Shown here one piece after another: positions 5,671 to 6,603 of a stretch of DNA of 6,603 nucleotides. A model generated the notes under the pieces. That model made no database searches, was not told the DNA's origin, and worked only from the letters and a program-made list of their open reading frames with translations. The stretch comes from an uncultured Oscillospiraceae bacterium (GTDB lineage Bacteria; Bacillota; Clostridia; Oscillospirales; Oscillospiraceae). Made by a program: the position numbers and the translations under genes. Position 1 is the stretch's first letter; the number at the start of each line of letters is the position of its first letter. The stretch is taken from the NCBI GenBank assembly GCA_934635545.1, contig CAKTZN010000097.1, forward strand, positions 1 through 6,603. Direction: 5' to 3'.

Positions 5671-6249
5671 TCACTCCAGCTGCGCCGCCCACCACCGCCA
5701 AAGCGGCGCGGCGTCTGCCGCATCGGCACGCCGCAGAGAAAAGCTCTGCCGTTCCGGATGGTACTGCACCCCCACGACAGGCAGCGACTCGTGAAGGAAG
5801 CCCTCGACAATGCCGTCCGTCGCACGCTGGCAGACCTGCAGTCGCTGCCCCGGCATCCGCACCGCCTGATGGTGGCTGCTGGTGACCGCCGGTGCCTTCC
5901 CCAGCAGGGCCGCCAGCAAGCCCTCTGCCCGGGTGGAATGCACCAGATCCGCCTCCGGCGCCTGATGTCCCGGGATACGGTCGTACAGCGTCCCGCCAAA
6001 ATAGACGTTCAGTGCCTGCATCCCCCGACAGATCCCCAGCACCGGCCTGCGGCGGCAGACAAAGGCATTGATCAGTGCCGTTTCCTGCCGCCGCAGGCTG
6101 CCGTATATGTCGCCGCCGCCCGGCAGCAGCAGGCCGCTGCACCGCCGCGCAGCCGCCACGTCGGTGGATACCACCGTCTCCTGACCCACCGCGGCCAGCG
6201 CACGGCGGTAGTTGTCGTAGCTCCCCTCTCCATAAATAAAAACCATCAT
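5671..6249 (-). CDS. Class I glutamine amidotransferase-like hydrolase, gamma-Glu-GABA hydrolase (peptidase C26) type
   Basis: This family hydrolyses gamma-glutamyl amide bonds in the cytoplasm; PuuD releases GABA from gamma-Glu-GABA in putrescine breakdown. The 192-residue product has LLLPGGGDI (40-48), the nucleophile elbow VLGICRGMQ with Cys74, the family-typical LNVYFGGTLYD (80-90), SSHHQAV (124-130) and GVQYHPE with His164 and Glu166. These supply a complete Cys-His-Glu triad. PuuD-like enzymes are usually about 230-255 residues; this one is compact, lacking loops before the PGG motif and between it and the nucleophile. The exact substrate is open. The start ATG at 6249 has a strong GGGAGG five bases upstream (a second ATG follows directly). 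No putrescine or polyamine genes are in the window. It is divergent from the tRNA-like units to its right and upstream of tetR. Confidence 0.88.
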   Translation of the reverse strand: MMVFIYGEGSYDNYRRALAAVGQETVVSTDVAAARRCSGLLLPGGGDIYGSLRRQETALINAFVCRRRPVLGICRGMQALNVYFGGTLYDRIPGHQAPEADLVHSTRAEGLLAALLGKAPAVTSSHHQAVRMPGQRLQVCQRATDGIVEGFLHESLPVVGVQYHPERQSFSLRRADAADAAPLWRWWAAQLE

Positions 6250-6274
6250 TTTTCCCTCCCGTACAAATTATGCG

Positions 6275-6303
6275 TTGCACAGGTGAAAAATTTGTGGTAT
6301 ACT
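6275..6303 (+). promoter_or_regulatory. Promoter in front of the first tRNA-Ser half
   Basis: TTGCAC (6275-6280), a 17-base spacer and TATACT (6298-6303), with an extended -10 TG at 6295-6296. Transcription would start near 6309-6310, giving a leader of only about 6 bases before the tRNA 5' end at 6316, as is typical for tRNA genes. Confidence 0.7.
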
Positions 6304-6315
6304 GGTTAGGCTCAT

Positions 6316-6355
6316 GGAGCTGTTCCCAAGTGGTTGAAGGGTCTGCACTCGAAAT
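6316..6355 (+). pseudogene. 5' half of tRNA-Ser(CGA), copy 1, broken at the anticodon loop
   Basis: The acceptor 5' strand GGAGCTG (6316-6322) is followed by TT, a D-arm with CCC/GGG stem (6325-6327, 6339-6341) and an AAGTGGTTGAA loop, then CTGCA (6343-6347) and the loop CTCGAAA (6348-6354) with anticodon CGA. The expected 3' anticodon strand TGCAG is replaced by TTTTTGG. There is no long variable arm and no TTCGANT T-loop. An AGCTCC that could pair with GGAGCT occurs at 6363-6368, but the arms between are gone. This is a tRNA remnant, not a working serine tRNA. Confidence 0.75.
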
Positions 6356-6456
6356 TTTTGGAAGCTCCGGCCGTTTCGCCCGCTGAAAATGTCCGCCGCA
6401 CAGGGCTTTGCGCGGGTTCGGATTTCACAATTTCATATCGTTCTTGCGTGTTTTTC
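6356..6456. other. Spacer between the two tRNA-Ser halves
   Basis: About 100 bases without a convincing gene. GCGGGTTCGGATTTC (6412-6426) faintly resembles a T-arm, but its stem does not pair. A minus-strand frame open across 6312-6603 is antisense of the two tRNA halves and is not supported as coding. Confidence 0.5.
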
Positions 6457-6485
6457 TTGCATTCTTCCGGAGCAAGGATTACACT
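6457..6485 (+). promoter_or_regulatory. Promoter in front of the second tRNA-Ser half
   Basis: TTGCAT (6457-6462), a 17-base spacer and TACACT (6480-6485). The predicted start is near 6491-6492, about 5 bases before the second tRNA-like 5' end. It has the same geometry as the promoter of copy 1 but a different sequence. Confidence 0.65.
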
Positions 6486-6495
6486 TGAGATATAC

Positions 6496-6542
6496 GGAGA
6501 GTTGTCCGAGAGGTCGAAGGTGCGACACTCGAAATCGTGTCG
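6496..6542 (+). pseudogene. 5' half of tRNA-Ser(CGA), copy 2, altered at the anticodon loop
   Basis: GGAGAGT (6496-6502), TG, a D-arm TCC-GAGAGGTCGAA-GGT (6505-6521, one stem mismatch), CGACA (6523-6527) and CTCGAAA (6528-6534) with anticodon CGA. In place of a normal 7-nt loop, CGACAC (6523-6528) pairs with GTGTCG (6537-6542) around an 8-nt TCGAAATC. After 6542 there is a possible GGTC/GACC stem (6542-6545, 6558-6561). No T-arm and no ACTCTCC acceptor 3' strand appear before the window ends at 6603. Copy 2 differs from copy 1 at many positions, so it is not a recent tandem duplicate. Confidence 0.7.
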
Positions 6543-6603
6543 GTCGCTTTCCGGGGTGACCTCGCAAACCCTTGATACTTCGGGCTTCTTCCGCTTTTCT
6601 ACA

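Noticed and set aside
5624..6280. 218-codon minus-strand frame overlapping the amidotransferase gene
   Set aside because: A Gly/Arg-rich out-of-frame reading of the same DNA; the frame with PGGGD, GICRG and HPE motifs is the real gene.
5758..6309. 183-codon plus-strand frame opposite the amidotransferase gene
   Set aside because: The minus frame has a complete catalytic triad and a strong GGGAGG site, whereas this frame is His/Arg/Gln-rich without motifs.
6355..6456. Group I intron inside the tRNA-Ser anticodon loop
   Set aside because: The interval before the next promoter is far too short for a group I core, and no 3' tRNA half follows.
6312..6603. Minus-strand frame open from the right window edge to a TGA at 6314-6312
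   Set aside because: It contains FECRTF- and FECRPF-type repeats, which are simply the antisense translation of the two tRNA-Ser halves, a familiar source of spurious proteins.

Overview
The window looks like a GC-rich Clostridia chromosome (Oscillospiraceae-type gut bacterium, such as the Faecalibacterium/Gemmiger/Subdoligranulum group). It carries a roughly 4 kb slab of mobile-element DNA. The lineage is inferred from the GC-rich codon use, a divergent ROK protein, a sortase tail ending in an LTLFTC-type active site, and a phage/ICE 'polyvalent' protein of a kind common in these bacteria. No marker gene fixes the taxon.

Left flank (1-1320): the 3' part of a ROK-family sugar-kinase-like gene (+) runs in from beyond the window and ends at 1033. 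A perfect 18-bp hairpin follows. It sits between the ROK gene and the convergent 3' end of a sortase gene (-). Only the last ~43 codons of the sortase survive, including the catalytic cysteine.

Centre (about 1320-5378): one continuous + frame carries a chain of mobile-element domains. In order these are a zincin-type metallopeptidase domain (HEVTH), a MuF-C-like domain, a ~520-residue uncharacterised domain, a second MuF-C-like domain and a coiled-coil segment. Short basic-aromatic motifs of the RFQLK/RYQLK type separate the modules. The open frame spans 1173-5459, but its first ~48 codons are antisense to the sortase remnant and its last ~26 are antisense to a tetR gene. Both ends of the original protein are therefore missing. 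No integrase, transposase or terminal repeat is visible.

Right flank (5378-6603): a TetR-type repressor gene (-) keeps its promoter, operator-like palindromes, ribosome binding site and DNA-binding domain, but loses its ligand-binding domain at the junction. Upstream on the same strand is an intact class I glutamine amidotransferase-like hydrolase of the gamma-Glu-GABA hydrolase (peptidase C26) type. Beyond it, two + strand units each have a good sigma70-type promoter followed by the 5' half of a tRNA-Ser(CGA). Both lose tRNA identity at the anticodon loop, a classic target of tyrosine recombinases.

Overall the segment appears shaped by repeated element integration and decay: a headless, tailless polyvalent gene joined to two broken host genes, next to two half-tRNA scars. 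A mis-joined assembly is the main alternative for the central slab.
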